Shown: one piece after another, positions 5,981 to 15,288 of the stretch
Layout of the letters: every line of letters starts with the position of its first letter
Position numbering within the stretch: position 1 is the first letter of the stretch
NCBI GenBank assembly: GCA_019136395.1
Contig: JAGVUH010000608.1
Location: 1 to 23,081 of the forward strand
Reading direction: 5' to 3'
Source: Gammaproteobacteria bacterium
GTDB taxonomy: Bacteria > Pseudomonadota > Gammaproteobacteria > Chromatiales > Chromatiaceae
DNA length: 23,081 nt
Program-made: the position numbers and the translations under genes
Notes under the pieces: model-generated
Seen by the model: only the letters and a program-made list of their open reading frames with translations
Told to the model about the DNA's origin: nothing
The model's database searches: none

Positions 5981-7239
5981 GCGAGCTCTCACTGCAACGG
6001 GGCATCGCCGCCCTGCGCGCCGAGATCGACGCCCCGGTCGCCGCCTTCTTTTCCAGTTGCGTCCACTGCGGCCTGTGCGCCGAGGCCTGTCTCTTCTACC
6101 AAGAGACCCGGGACCCCCAGTACACGCCGATCAAAAAGCTGGAGCCCCTGCGTCGCGTCTGGCAGGCGGAGTTCACCCTCTTTGGCCGGCTCAAGGGTCT
6201 CTTTGGTCTGAACAAGAAGGTCACCGACGAGCTGCTGGCGGAGTGGGAGCCCCTACTCTATGACTCCTGCACCATGTGCGCCCGCTGCTCCCTGGTCTGT
6301 CCGGTGGGCAACGACATCCAGTACATGATCCGCAAGACCCGCGAGGGCATGGCCGCCTCCGGCCATGTCCCCGAGGGCCTGATCACGGCGGCGGGCCGCG
6401 CCGTGCGCACCGGCAGCCCCATGGGCCTGCAATGGAAGACCCTCCAGGTGCAGATCGACCATGTCGAGTCCAGCTCCGGCCTGACGGTGCCCATCGACCA
6501 GGAGGGGGTGGATTATCTGGTGATGCTGTCCTCCATGGAGGTCATCAACTTCCCCGAGTACCTGGAGGCCATCACCAAGATCTTCGACCATGCCGGGGTC
6601 ACCTGGACCCTCAGCACCGATTGCTTCGAGGCCACCAACGCCGGTATTCAGATCGGTAACAAGGATATCGGCCGGGTCCTGGTGCAGCGGATCTACGACG
6701 CCGCGGTCAAGCTCAAGGTCAAGAACGTCATCAGCCCCGAGTGCGGTCATGCCTACACGGCGGTGCGCTGGGAGGGTCCCAACCTCATCGGCAAGCCCTA
6801 TCCCTTCCGCGTCTTCCACATCATCGAGGTCCTGGACGAGCTGCGCGCCAGCGGCCGGATCAAGACCGAGGGCAAGGAGGACGATCGGCTGTCCATGCAC
6901 GACCCCTGCAACCTGGGACGCAAGAGCGGCGTCATCCAGCAGCAGCGCAACCTCATGGACCTGGTGGCCGATAATTTCGTCGATCTCAAGGAACATGGGC
7001 GCTACCAGTGGTGCTGCGGCGCCGGCGGCGGCGTGAGCAGCAACGAGCGCGCGGCGGAGCTCAAGATGACCGCCTTCAAGCGCAAGAAGGCGCAGATCGA
7101 GGAGGTCGCCCCGGAGCGCATGGTGACCATGTGCGCCACTTGCCGCACCCAGCTCGAGGAGGGCCTGGAGGAGTTCAACATGGACATCCCCGTGGTCGGC
7201 CTGACCGAGATGATCGCCGAGCATCTGGTAGAGAAATAA
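5977..7239 (+). CDS. isp2: Isp2, HdrD/DsrK-like FeS electron-transfer subunit
   Basis: Isp2 is the cytoplasmic partner of Isp1, related to the HdrD subunit of heterodisulfide reductase and to DsrK. Two [4Fe-4S] ferredoxin motifs are visible: CVHCGLCAEAC (Cys28, 31, 34, 38) and CTMCARCSLVC (Cys98, 101, 104, 108). The C-terminal half has the cysteine-rich CCG type: PECGH (Cys256), DPCNLGR (Cys311), WCCGAGGG (Cys346, 347) and CATC (Cys386, 389), the class that holds a special FeS centre in HdrB/DsrK. The 420 residues match the family. It likely carries electrons between the membrane cytochrome and a cytoplasmic thiol/disulfide or sulfur-metabolism partner; the physiological partner is not shown by the sequence. 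Confidence 0.95.
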   Translation: MSELSLQRGIAALRAEIDAPVAAFFSSCVHCGLCAEACLFYQETRDPQYTPIKKLEPLRRVWQAEFTLFGRLKGLFGLNKKVTDELLAEWEPLLYDSCTMCARCSLVCPVGNDIQYMIRKTREGMAASGHVPEGLITAAGRAVRTGSPMGLQWKTLQVQIDHVESSSGLTVPIDQEGVDYLVMLSSMEVINFPEYLEAITKIFDHAGVTWTLSTDCFEATNAGIQIGNKDIGRVLVQRIYDAAVKLKVKNVISPECGHAYTAVRWEGPNLIGKPYPFRVFHIIEVLDELRASGRIKTEGKEDDRLSMHDPCNLGRKSGVIQQQRNLMDLVADNFVDLKEHGRYQWCCGAGGGVSSNERAAELKMTAFKRKKAQIEEVAPERMVTMCATCRTQLEEGLEEFNMDIPVVGLTEMIAEHLVEK

Positions 7240-7263
7240 CCCGGGTCCGGGCCGACACCGGCT

Positions 7264-7282
7264 GGGCGCCGTCACGGCGCCC
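7264..7282 (+). other. RNA hairpin 1 between isp2 and hynL
   Basis: GGGCGCCG (7264-7271) and CGGCGCCC (7275-7282) pair perfectly over 8 bp with a TCA loop. No T-tract follows, so it is not a standard intrinsic terminator. Confidence 0.6.
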
Positions 7283-7302
7283 CTGATCGGCCCTGGCACC
7301 AT

Positions 7303-7327
7303 GGCGGCGGAGCCGGGCTCCGCCGCC
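7303..7327 (+). other. RNA hairpin 2 between isp2 and hynL
   Basis: GGCGGCGGAGC (7303-7313) and GCTCCGCCGCC (7317-7327) pair perfectly over 11 bp with a CGG loop. It ends 20 bases before the hynL start, just ahead of GGAG (7336-7339), and no T-tract follows. It is a likely mRNA stability, processing or expression-balancing element inside the operon. Confidence 0.65.
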
Positions 7328-7347
7328 CCCTACGGAGACACAAGACA

Positions 7348-9099
<1,752 letters not shown>

Positions 9100-9129
9100 T
9101 CCGCGGCCTCGCCGCCAATCCCCCACCTG

Positions 9130-9157
9130 CGCCCGGAGAGTATCCGGGCGTTTTTTT
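9130..9157 (+). terminator. Intrinsic terminator after hynL
   Basis: CGCCCGGA (9130-9137) pairs perfectly with TCCGGGCG (9143-9150) around the loop GAGTA and is followed by seven T. It ends the hydrogenase operon 30 bases after the hynL stop. Confidence 0.93.
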
Positions 9158-9214
9158 GCGTTGACTGGCTGGATACGGCTACCACTACGCTGAGTCCGGT
9201 CCTCGGTAGGGGGG

Positions 9215-9330
9215 GGCCAGGATTGTGCCTTACAGTCAGTGTGCGTCGGCTTTTTTAGGCGTAATGGAGAGGGTCGAAACACCCTGAATTTTCGTCGCGA
9301 CCGGCACGGGGCGCGGTGGCCAGGATTGTG
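9215..9330. repeat. 13-bp direct repeat upstream of lolC
   Basis: GGCCAGGATTGTG occurs at 9215-9227 and again at 9318-9330, 103 bp apart, in the gap between the hydrogenase terminator and lolC. The second copy ends 13 bases before the lolC ATG. It may be a duplicated regulatory site or chance. Confidence 0.4.
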
Positions 9331-9343
9331 GTTTAATGAGCCC

Positions 9344-10591
9344 ATGTACCGACCCCTCCCCCTATTCATCGGCCTGCGCTACACGCGGGCTAAGCGCCGT
9401 AACCACTTCATTTCCTTCATTTCCCTGATCTCCATGCTGGGGATCATGCTGGGCATCGTGGCGCTGATCGTGGTGCTGTCGGTGATGAACGGCTTCCACA
9501 AGGAGATCCAGGAGCGCATCCTGGGCATGGCCTCTCACGCCACCCTGTCCGAACCCACCGGCGACATGGCGGACTGGCGGGAACTCCTCCCGCGGGTGCG
9601 CGCCCACCCGGCGGTGGTCGGGGCGGCGCCTTTCATCGAGATGCAGGTCATGCTGGCCAACGGCGGGGAGGTCAGCGGCGCCCTGATCCGCGGCATCGAA
9701 CCGGTGGAGGAAGACCAGGTTTCGGAACTGCGCCAGGACATGCACCGGGGGGAGGTGGATTCCCTGACCCCCGGGTCCTTTAACATCGTCCTGGGCCGTG
9801 AACTGGCGGCGGTCCTGGGCGTCGGGCCGGGGGACAAGGTGACCGTGGTCACGCCCCAGGTCAGCGCCACCCCCATCGGGGTCATGCCGCGGCTCAAGTC
9901 CTTCACCGTCAGCGGCATCTTCGCCGTGGGCATGTCGGATTATGACCGCGGGGCGGGTTTCATCAACCTCCAGGACGCGGCCAAGCTGATGAGCCTGGGG
10001 GAGAGCGTCACCGGGCTGCGGCTGAAGCTCACGGACATGTTCGCCGCCCCCCGCCTGGTGCGGGAGATCGCCAGGGACTTGGGTGGGGTCTACCGGGTGG
10101 TGGACTGGACCCAGCATCACAAGAACTTCTTCGCCGCCCTGAGCACCGAAAAGCGGATGATGAGCATCATCCTCTTTCTGATCGTGGCGGTGGCGGCCTT
10201 CAACATCGTCTCGACCCTGGTGATGGTGGTGACCGACAAGCAGGCCGATATCGCCATCCTGCGCACCCTGGGGCTGTCGCCGGGACGGGTGATGGGCGTC
10301 TTCATGGTCCAGGGGACGGCCATCGGCGTCGCCGGGACCCTGCTCGGGGTCATCTGCGGCATCCTGCTCGCGCTCAACGTCGAGGCCATCGTCGCCGGGA
10401 TCGAGAACTTGTTCGGCATCCACTTCCTGGACCCGAACATCTATTACATCAGCAACATGCCCTCGGATATCCATGCCGCCGACGTGATCGCCGTGGGCTT
10501 GGGGGCCTTCCTCATGTCCGTGCTCGCCACCCTCTACCCCGCCTGGCGCGCGTCGCGGACCGAGCCGGCGGAGGCCCTGCGCTATGAATGA
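9344..10591 (+). CDS. lolC: Lipoprotein-releasing ABC transporter permease (LolC/LolE family)
   Basis: LolCDE extracts mature lipoproteins from the outer leaflet of the inner membrane and passes them to LolA. The 415-residue protein has one N-terminal membrane helix (about residues 24-48, starting [16 protein letters not shown]) and three C-terminal helices, with a large periplasmic domain between them, the MacB/LolC topology. The start [19 protein letters not shown] is characteristic of LolC/LolE; an earlier in-frame GTG has no similarity. The length is closer to E. coli LolE (414) than LolC (399). Only one permease gene accompanies lolD, so it may act as a homodimer (LolF type) or a second permease may lie elsewhere. 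Confidence 0.93.
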   Translation: MYRPLPLFIGLRYTRAKRRNHFISFISLISMLGIMLGIVALIVVLSVMNGFHKEIQERILGMASHATLSEPTGDMADWRELLPRVRAHPAVVGAAPFIEMQVMLANGGEVSGALIRGIEPVEEDQVSELRQDMHRGEVDSLTPGSFNIVLGRELAAVLGVGPGDKVTVVTPQVSATPIGVMPRLKSFTVSGIFAVGMSDYDRGAGFINLQDAAKLMSLGESVTGLRLKLTDMFAAPRLVREIARDLGGVYRVVDWTQHHKNFFAALSTEKRMMSIILFLIVAVAAFNIVSTLVMVVTDKQADIAILRTLGLSPGRVMGVFMVQGTAIGVAGTLLGVICGILLALNVEAIVAGIENLFGIHFLDPNIYYISNMPSDIHAADVIAVGLGAFLMSVLATLYPAWRASRTEPAEALRYE

Positions 10592-10662
10592 AGCGATCCC
10601 GAGCTTCTCCAACTACCCTGCCCGCCGCCTGTCACGGACGAAATCGGGGGAGGCCCGGCGTG

Positions 10663-11364
10663 ATGAGTGAGGCAGCCCTGAACTCCGCCGGGGCCGTTCT
10701 GGAGGCCCGCGGCCTGGTGAAGACCTTCCGCCAGGGGCCGCTGGAGGTCGAGGTCCTCAAGGGCATCGACCTGGTCATCGCGGCCGGGGAGCGGGTGGCG
10801 GTGATCGGGGCCTCGGGCTCCGGCAAGAGCACCCTGCTGCACTGCCTGGGGGGGCTGGATCGGGCGACCACCGGGTCCGTGCGCTGGCGGGAGCGGGAGG
10901 TGATGGCCCTGTCCGAGGCGGAGCGCGGCCGGTTGCGCAATCGCCATCTCGGCTTCGTCTATCAGTTCCACCACCTGCTGCCGGAATTCAGCGCGCTGGA
11001 GAATGTCGCCATGCCGCTGCTGATCGGGGGAACCGCCCCGGCCACAGCCCTGGTCAGCGCCGCGGAGATGCTGGACAAGGTCGGCCTCGGCCATCGCGGT
11101 CGGCACAAACCCGGCGAACTCTCCGGGGGCGAGCGCCAGCGCGCCGCCATCGCCCGGGCCCTGGTGACCCGTCCGGCCTGCGTCCTGGCGGACGAGCCCA
11201 CCGGTAACCTGGATCGCCATACGGCGGAGCGGGTCTATGAACTGATGCTCGCCCTCAATGCCGAGATCGGCACCAGTTTCGTCATCGTCACCCATGATCC
11301 CCAACTCGCCGGTCGCATGGAGCGGGTGCTGCGCATCGATGACGGGGTGCTGCGGGCGGCTTGA
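10663..11364 (+). CDS. lolD: Lipoprotein-releasing system ATP-binding protein LolD
   Basis: LolD powers the lipoprotein-releasing transporter on the cytoplasmic side. It has Walker [10 protein letters not shown] (residues 49-57), the ABC signature LSGGERQR (153-160), Walker [13 protein letters not shown] (173-184) and the H-loop VTHD (209-212). The ATG at 10663 is preceded by GGGAGG at 9 bases spacing and gives 233 residues, exactly the E. coli length. An in-frame ATG at 10588 overlapping the lolC stop would add 25 residues without family similarity and is rejected. It is cotranscribed with lolC. Confidence 0.94.
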   Translation: MSEAALNSAGAVLEARGLVKTFRQGPLEVEVLKGIDLVIAAGERVAVIGASGSGKSTLLHCLGGLDRATTGSVRWREREVMALSEAERGRLRNRHLGFVYQFHHLLPEFSALENVAMPLLIGGTAPATALVSAAEMLDKVGLGHRGRHKPGELSGGERQRAAIARALVTRPACVLADEPTGNLDRHTAERVYELMLALNAEIGTSFVIVTHDPQLAGRMERVLRIDDGVLRAA

Positions 11365-11373
11365 GGATCGGGG

Positions 11374-11418
11374 CTAGCGCCATCGCGGCGGCAGTGGCGC
11401 TAGGGGCAAACCCGCCCC
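11374..11418. terminator. Hairpins between convergent lolD and response regulator genes
   Basis: CTAGCGCCA (11374-11382) pairs perfectly with TGGCGCTAG (11395-11403), and GGGGC (11403-11407) can pair with GCCCC (11414-11418). They lie in the 57-bp gap where two genes converge. There is no T-tract on either strand, so termination, if it occurs here, is not of the classical intrinsic type. Confidence 0.45.
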
Positions 11419-11421
11419 AAG

Positions 11422-12189
11422 TCAGGAAGTGACCCGCAGTTCGGCGAGGAAGGCATAGCCAAGGCTATGAACGGTCTGGAGGGGTAGCTCCATCCCCATC
11501 TCCCCTTGACATTTGTTGCGCAGGCGCCGGACCAGGACCTCCAGGTTGCGGGGGTCGTAACCCTTGCCCTCCCGGTCGATGGCGCGGAGCACCTCCTCCT
11601 TGGCGAGGGTTTGGCCGGGCTGGTCGATGAAGAGGCGCAGCAGCCGGATCTCGTAATTGGACAGCTTGCACTCGGCCCCATTGGGCGCGGTCAGGCGCCA
11701 CTTGATGCCCCCCAGGGTCCAGACCCCAGGATAGGGCGCCGCCATCTGGCTGGCCAGGCGGCTGGCGATCCCCCGGACGACGGCGACCAATTCGCGCAGA
11801 TCCACCGGCTTGACCAGATAGGCGTCGCCACCCTCCTCATAACCGCGGACGCGATCCTGGAGGCGCCCCCGAGCCGTGGCGAGGACCAGCCCATGGCGAC
11901 GACGATCGAGCCGTCCCGCCAGCCCGGCGAGGCCATCGCCATCCGGCAGGCCCAGGTCCAGCACCACCACCCCGTGGCGGGGATCCTGGACCCAGCCCTG
12001 GCAGGCGGCGATCTCCCCGGCACCGCTCAGGTCCCAGCCCTCCAGTTCCAGATAGTCGATCATGGCCTGGCGGAGGTCCTCCTCGTCCTCGACGATGAGG
12101 ACCCGCAGCGGGTCAGGGGAGGACGGAGAACGCAGCGGCTCGGGGGAGGGCGGAGAACGCAAGGGGGAGGAGGGGGGCGGTGGGTTCAT
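11422..12189 (-). CDS. OmpR/PhoB-family response regulator with N-terminal repeat extension
   Basis: This is the DNA-binding half of a two-component system. The receiver domain begins LRVLIVEDEEDL, with acidic residues 34-36, phospho-acceptor Asp78 (VVLDLGLPDGDG) and Lys127 (LVKPVD). A winged-helix domain follows (about residues 155-250) with LSNYEIRLLRLF and the terminal VHSLGYAF. A 29-residue Pro/Ser-rich extension precedes the receiver; it consists of PLRSPPSPE and PLRSPSSPD, duplicates of the natural PLR start of the domain, created by a 27-bp tandem repeat. The ATG overlaps the kinase stop (ATGA), which supports this start and shows coupling. The target is unknown; the phased repeats at 15004-15030 are a candidate binding site. 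Confidence 0.92.
   Translation of the reverse strand: MNPPPPSSPLRSPPSPEPLRSPSSPDPLRVLIVEDEEDLRQAMIDYLELEGWDLSGAGEIAACQGWVQDPRHGVVVLDLGLPDGDGLAGLAGRLDRRRHGLVLATARGRLQDRVRGYEEGGDAYLVKPVDLRELVAVVRGIASRLASQMAAPYPGVWTLGGIKWRLTAPNGAECKLSNYEIRLLRLFIDQPGQTLAKEEVLRAIDREGKGYDPRNLEVLVRRLRNKCQGEMGMELPLQTVHSLGYAFLAELRVTS
12104..12170. repeat. 27-bp tandem repeat inside the response regulator gene
   Basis: Two 27-bp units, 12104-12130 and 12131-12157, both beginning CGCAGCGG and ending CGGAGAA, differ at few positions; a partial third copy starts at 12158. The unit length is a multiple of three, so the reading frame is kept. Confidence 0.8.
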
Positions 12190-13523
12190 GGGGTGAGAGG
12201 TAACCAGAGGGTGAAGGTACTGCCTTGGCCAAGGGTGCTGGCTACGTCGATGCGACCGCCATGCAGGTGGGCGATGCGCCGGGCCAGGGGCAGGCCAAGC
12301 CCCATGCCGGAGATGCCGGCCTCCGGATTGAGCCGGACCGACTTGTCGAAGATGCGGGCCTGATCCCGCTCGGCGATGCCGATCCCCTGATCACGGATCT
12401 GGATGCCGACCTCCTGGCCGCTCAGCAGCGTCCGGACCTGGATCGCGGCAGCGCGGGGGGAGTATTTCACCGCGTTATCGAGCAGATTGAGGACAGCCGA
12501 GCCCAGGAGTCGCTCGTCGCCTTGCACCAGTGCGCTGGCCACCGGCTCCGGGATGTCGAGCGTCAGGCGCCGCCCCACCTGCGCGCCGACGGACGCGGTC
12601 AGGTGGGTCAGCCAGGGGGCGAGGGGCAGTTGGTCGAGCTGGGGATCGAGCTTGCCACAGGTGAGGCGGTCCGCCGCCACCCATTGCTCGAAGAGGGTCT
12701 CCAGCCGGTCAACCGCGCGCTCGATGGTTTGCTGTCGCCGAAAGGCCCGCTCCTGGTCCGCCGTCAAGGAATGCGCGCTGGCCTCGCGCTGCCCCACCTG
12801 GGCCTGGCTCTTGATGATCGCCAGAGGATTGCGAAACTCATGGGCAATCAATTCGGTAAAGCGTATCTGCTGGTTGCGCGCCTCCTGTTCCCGTCCCAGG
12901 GCCTCTTCCAGTTCCCGCACCTGGGAGAAGAGGCGACGGTTTTTGAACTGCTGGATGCGGGCGGTATTGAAGCCGACCAGGTGGATGAGGGTGAGCCAGA
13001 GCGTGGCATGGATCAAATCCGCTTCCGGGGGGGACGGGTGACGAAAAAAGATCCAGCTTCCCCATAACGTTAGGCTGGCGATCAGGCAGAGCAGGGTGCG
13101 CGGGATCAGGTCCAGGGGCAGGTAGACATAACAAAGGAGGGTGCCGCAGATGAAGACCAGGGGCGCGCCGAATTCATAGTGGTGATCGGTGGCGATGAGC
13201 GGGGTCAGGGCCAGGATGATCATGGCGACCAGGAGGAGCGCCAGGACGAGGATCCGGGCCTGGGTGGCCCACGAGTGCAGGTAGAGCAGATAGGCGCCGC
13301 AGAAGATGAACATCAGCAACTGGAGTTGCAGTCCGAGGCCCGCCTGCCGGCTCAAGGGGGTGATGCCGCCCCAGGCCTCGGCGAGGAGATGACCGCCAAT
13401 CAGGGCGAGCAAGCTCCAGGCGAGGAAACTCAGTCGCCGCAGGCGCTCCTCGAGTTGAGTGGTGCTGAATGCCGCCTCGGTCGCGGGATCCCGGAAGCGA
13501 GCGGTCCAGGGATGAATGGTCAT
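12186..13523 (-). CDS. Membrane sensor histidine kinase
   Basis: The 445-residue protein has about six membrane helices in its first 190 residues (near 32-50, 62-81, 91-111, 117-136, 142-160, 168-186) with short connecting loops, so it probably senses something within or at the membrane rather than through a large periplasmic domain. A HisKA domain carries the phospho-acceptor His228 in AHEFRNPLAIIKSQ, and the ATPase domain shows N-box LLDNAVKYSP (347-356), DQGIGI (378-383) and GMGLGLPL (406-413). The ATG at 13523 is preferred; a TTG at 13580 overlapping the upstream stop (TTGA) would add 19 unremarkable residues. Neither start has a clear ribosome binding site. It lies upstream of its cognate regulator and downstream of the macrodomain-like gene. 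Confidence 0.93.
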   Translation of the reverse strand: MTIHPWTARFRDPATEAAFSTTQLEERLRRLSFLAWSLLALIGGHLLAEAWGGITPLSRQAGLGLQLQLLMFIFCGAYLLYLHSWATQARILVLALLLVAMIILALTPLIATDHHYEFGAPLVFICGTLLCYVYLPLDLIPRTLLCLIASLTLWGSWIFFRHPSPPEADLIHATLWLTLIHLVGFNTARIQQFKNRRLFSQVRELEEALGREQEARNQQIRFTELIAHEFRNPLAIIKSQAQVGQREASAHSLTADQERAFRRQQTIERAVDRLETLFEQWVAADRLTCGKLDPQLDQLPLAPWLTHLTASVGAQVGRRLTLDIPEPVASALVQGDERLLGSAVLNLLDNAVKYSPRAAAIQVRTLLSGQEVGIQIRDQGIGIAERDQARIFDKSVRLNPEAGISGMGLGLPLARRIAHLHGGRIDVASTLGQGSTFTLWLPLTP

Positions 13524-13576
13524 GGGAGGTGTGGAGAGGGGCGGGTGGAGGCGCAAGGGCGGAATTCTATAACCCC

Positions 13577-14644
13577 TCAACTCAGGACGCGCAGCTTGCC
13601 GGCGAGCCGCAGCCGCAGCCGGAAGGAGCGAACTACCTGTTCCCAGGTTTGGTAAGGCGCGGGGGGCTGGTAGCCATGCGTCCGGGGGTCATATTGACCC
13701 TCGATGCCGGTCAGGGCGCGCATGACATCGGTCGCCGCCGCCTTGACGCCATCATCGGTGGCCCGGGCCCCGCCCCAGAAGTCATTGCCCGGCCAGGACA
13801 CCGGGTCCCAGGCCACCAGGCTGTGGAGATCGAGCGCGCTGAAGTCCTCGCCCTCCTCGGCGTAGGCCTGGGGCTGGCAGAGTTGTGGCCGGTGATGGTT
13901 GCCCTGGGTGAGGGGCCGGACCCGCAAGGAGAGGCCATCGAAGTCGTGGCGTTCGTTGGCGCACTCGTCGAAGGGGTCGAAATGGATGACGCGGATCTGC
14001 CGCAGGCGCGCGGCGTGCCGGCCGAGGAGGGTCAGCAGGGCATCCTTGAGATGCAGGCCCATGGAGCCCTGGAAGGGCCCGGCAAACTGGCCGCAGCCCA
14101 GGCCCGGCAGGGTCACCAAGGCCCGGCGGCCGGTCGCGGCGGCCTGGGTGTCGATGTGGAGCAAGAGTGGCAACAGGCGGCGTTCGTAGAGGTTGCGATA
14201 GCCCGCCGAGTCGATGCGCCCCCCCTGGGTCACCGTGGCCCAGTCGCCGGCGACCCCGCCCTGGTTATTGCGCAGGAGGGCCCCGGGGGTGAAGAGCAAG
14301 GTCCCGCTCAGGGGTTCCTCGTGGACCTGGGGGATACCATGGCGGCCATCGTCGAAGATGCGTACCGGGACGGCGAGACCCAGGTCGCCGAGCAGGCCCA
14401 GCTCGGTGAGATTCCAGTCCCGCCCGTCGCCATGGACCGCGCTCTCGGCGAAGATCCGCGGGGATTTGGTATTGATTAGGTGCTCCAGAAAGGCCTCGTC
14501 ATCCAGCGTGCCCAGGTCCTGGCCATGGAGCGCGGCCCGCAGCCGGCCCCCGGCCGTCGCCAGGCCCTGGACGGTGAGTTGGACGCGATAGTCCTGCAAG
14601 CGTCGGAAGCTGTCGTGATGCAGAAGAAAGGCGTAAGGGCTCAT
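13577..14644 (-). CDS. Macrodomain-like protein of unknown function
   Basis: The 355-residue soluble protein starts MSPYAFLLHHDSFRRLQDYR and has no signal or membrane helix. The central LVTLPGLGCGQFAGPFQG (residues 176-193, Cys184) has the strand-then-glycine-loop look of an ADP-ribose-binding macrodomain. A C-terminal cluster WPGNDFWGG (Asp288), ATDDGVKAAATD (Asp297, 298, 306) recalls acidic catalytic clusters of ADP-ribosylglycohydrolase-like proteins such as Legionella MavL. This resemblance is from memory and not verified. The frame continues 111 codons upstream of the ATG but that part overlaps inverted repeats and looks non-coding. It leads the kinase/regulator genes on the same strand. 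It may reverse or bind ADP-ribosylation; this is inference. Confidence 0.7.
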   Translation of the reverse strand: MSPYAFLLHHDSFRRLQDYRVQLTVQGLATAGGRLRAALHGQDLGTLDDEAFLEHLINTKSPRIFAESAVHGDGRDWNLTELGLLGDLGLAVPVRIFDDGRHGIPQVHEEPLSGTLLFTPGALLRNNQGGVAGDWATVTQGGRIDSAGYRNLYERRLLPLLLHIDTQAAATGRRALVTLPGLGCGQFAGPFQGSMGLHLKDALLTLLGRHAARLRQIRVIHFDPFDECANERHDFDGLSLRVRPLTQGNHHRPQLCQPQAYAEEGEDFSALDLHSLVAWDPVSWPGNDFWGGARATDDGVKAAATDVMRALTGIEGQYDPRTHGYQPPAPYQTWEQVVRSFRLRLRLAGKLRVLS

Positions 14645-14806
14645 GTGGGACCGGGCCACGAGGCGGTGGAGGGTTAGGCGGTAAGGGTGAGGAATCGAGG
14701 GCGGCTCTTCGTGACCATGGGGATGACAGGTTGCGCGGCTGGAGGTACCCCGAGAGCGACCGGATCTCGGCCCAGGCACGGTGGTTGGTCGCTCGGGAGT
14801 CGCCAG

Positions 14807-14911
14807 GCCTGGCTCGGGTGTCCGGTCTCCTGAGAGCCACGGTTTCCGTGTCGACTCCGCGAGGGAAATCCCTGTCTTCAGCGTTGCAGAAACCGGACAC
14901 CGGAGCCAGGC
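14807..14911. repeat. 105-bp element bounded by 23-bp inverted repeats
   Basis: The left arm 14807-14829 (starting GCCTGGCTCGGGTGTCCGG) is complementary to the right arm 14889-14911 (ending CCGGAGCCAGGC) at 21 of 23 positions. The 59-bp interior has two smaller hairpins, CACGG/CCGTG and AGGG/CCCT. It could be a miniature inverted-repeat element, a cruciform-type REP, or a structured RNA. No target-site duplication was established. Confidence 0.6.
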
Positions 14912-15003
14912 GGTGGGTCTCGGGAGGACGGGGCGTTGTCTTCCCGGGGCGGCTCGATTAGCCTTCAGTATGCGCAAACCCCTTGATCAATAACAGACAT
15001 GAA

Positions 15004-15054
15004 ATCCGTCGAGATCCGTCCAAATCCGACATTTGCCCAAAAATTTTTTATAAC
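15004..15054 (+). promoter_or_regulatory. Three 10-bp-phased direct repeats and candidate promoter
   Basis: ATCCGTC (15004-15010), ATCCGTC (15014-15020) and ATCCGAC (15024-15030) repeat with exact 10-bp spacing, so they face the same side of the helix. CCGACA (15026-15031) and TATAAC (15049-15054) form a -35/-10 pair with a 17-bp spacer directed toward comEC. Phased direct repeats abutting a weak -35 are typical binding sites for OmpR/PhoB-type activators. Which regulator binds is not known. Confidence 0.5.
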
Positions 15055-15288
15055 CTCTCAAGTCCAGCTTATGACGCCGGAGGCGGTGGCCAGGCGGTGG
15101 CATGGGGGCCGGGCGTGACTGGCCCCCGCATTTAAGGAACGGTAGGGCGTTCTGGAAAGACCCCTGGCCAAGGGCGATGGGAACGGGAGGCTCTTCGGGT
15201 TCGACCGCTGTCCGATGGCGAGCGGAACGGGATGCCCTTTGGGATCGATCCCAAGGCCGATGGCGATCGGTGTGACCGGGCCCTGCCC

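Larger units (their letters stand above)
14645..15288. other. Gene-free 640-bp region with repeats and a candidate promoter
   Basis: No convincing gene was found. The region separates the minus-strand module from plus-strand comEC and must hold promoters for both. It contains inverted repeats CCGAGA/TCTCGG (14750-14755, 14765-14770) and GAGCGACC/GGTCGCTC (14753-14760, 14787-14794), the 105-bp element at 14807-14911, phased repeats at 15004-15030, a hairpin GGGGGCC/GGCCCCC (15104-15110, 15121-15127), and the perfect palindrome GGGATCGATCCC (15241-15252). Confidence 0.6.

Noticed and set aside
9161..9192. TTGACT as the lolC -35 box
   Set aside because: No acceptable -10 box lies 16-18 bp downstream, so a promoter cannot be supported.
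14645..14977. Upstream extension of the macrodomain-like gene by 111 codons
   Set aside because: The segment is Arg/Pro/Ser-rich, crosses the inverted-repeat element and lacks a supporting ribosome binding site; the ATG at 14644 starts a more protein-like sequence.
14983..14990. TTGATCAA as a possible FNR site
   Set aside because: It lacks the 4-bp spacer of the FNR consensus and no second half-site is correctly placed.
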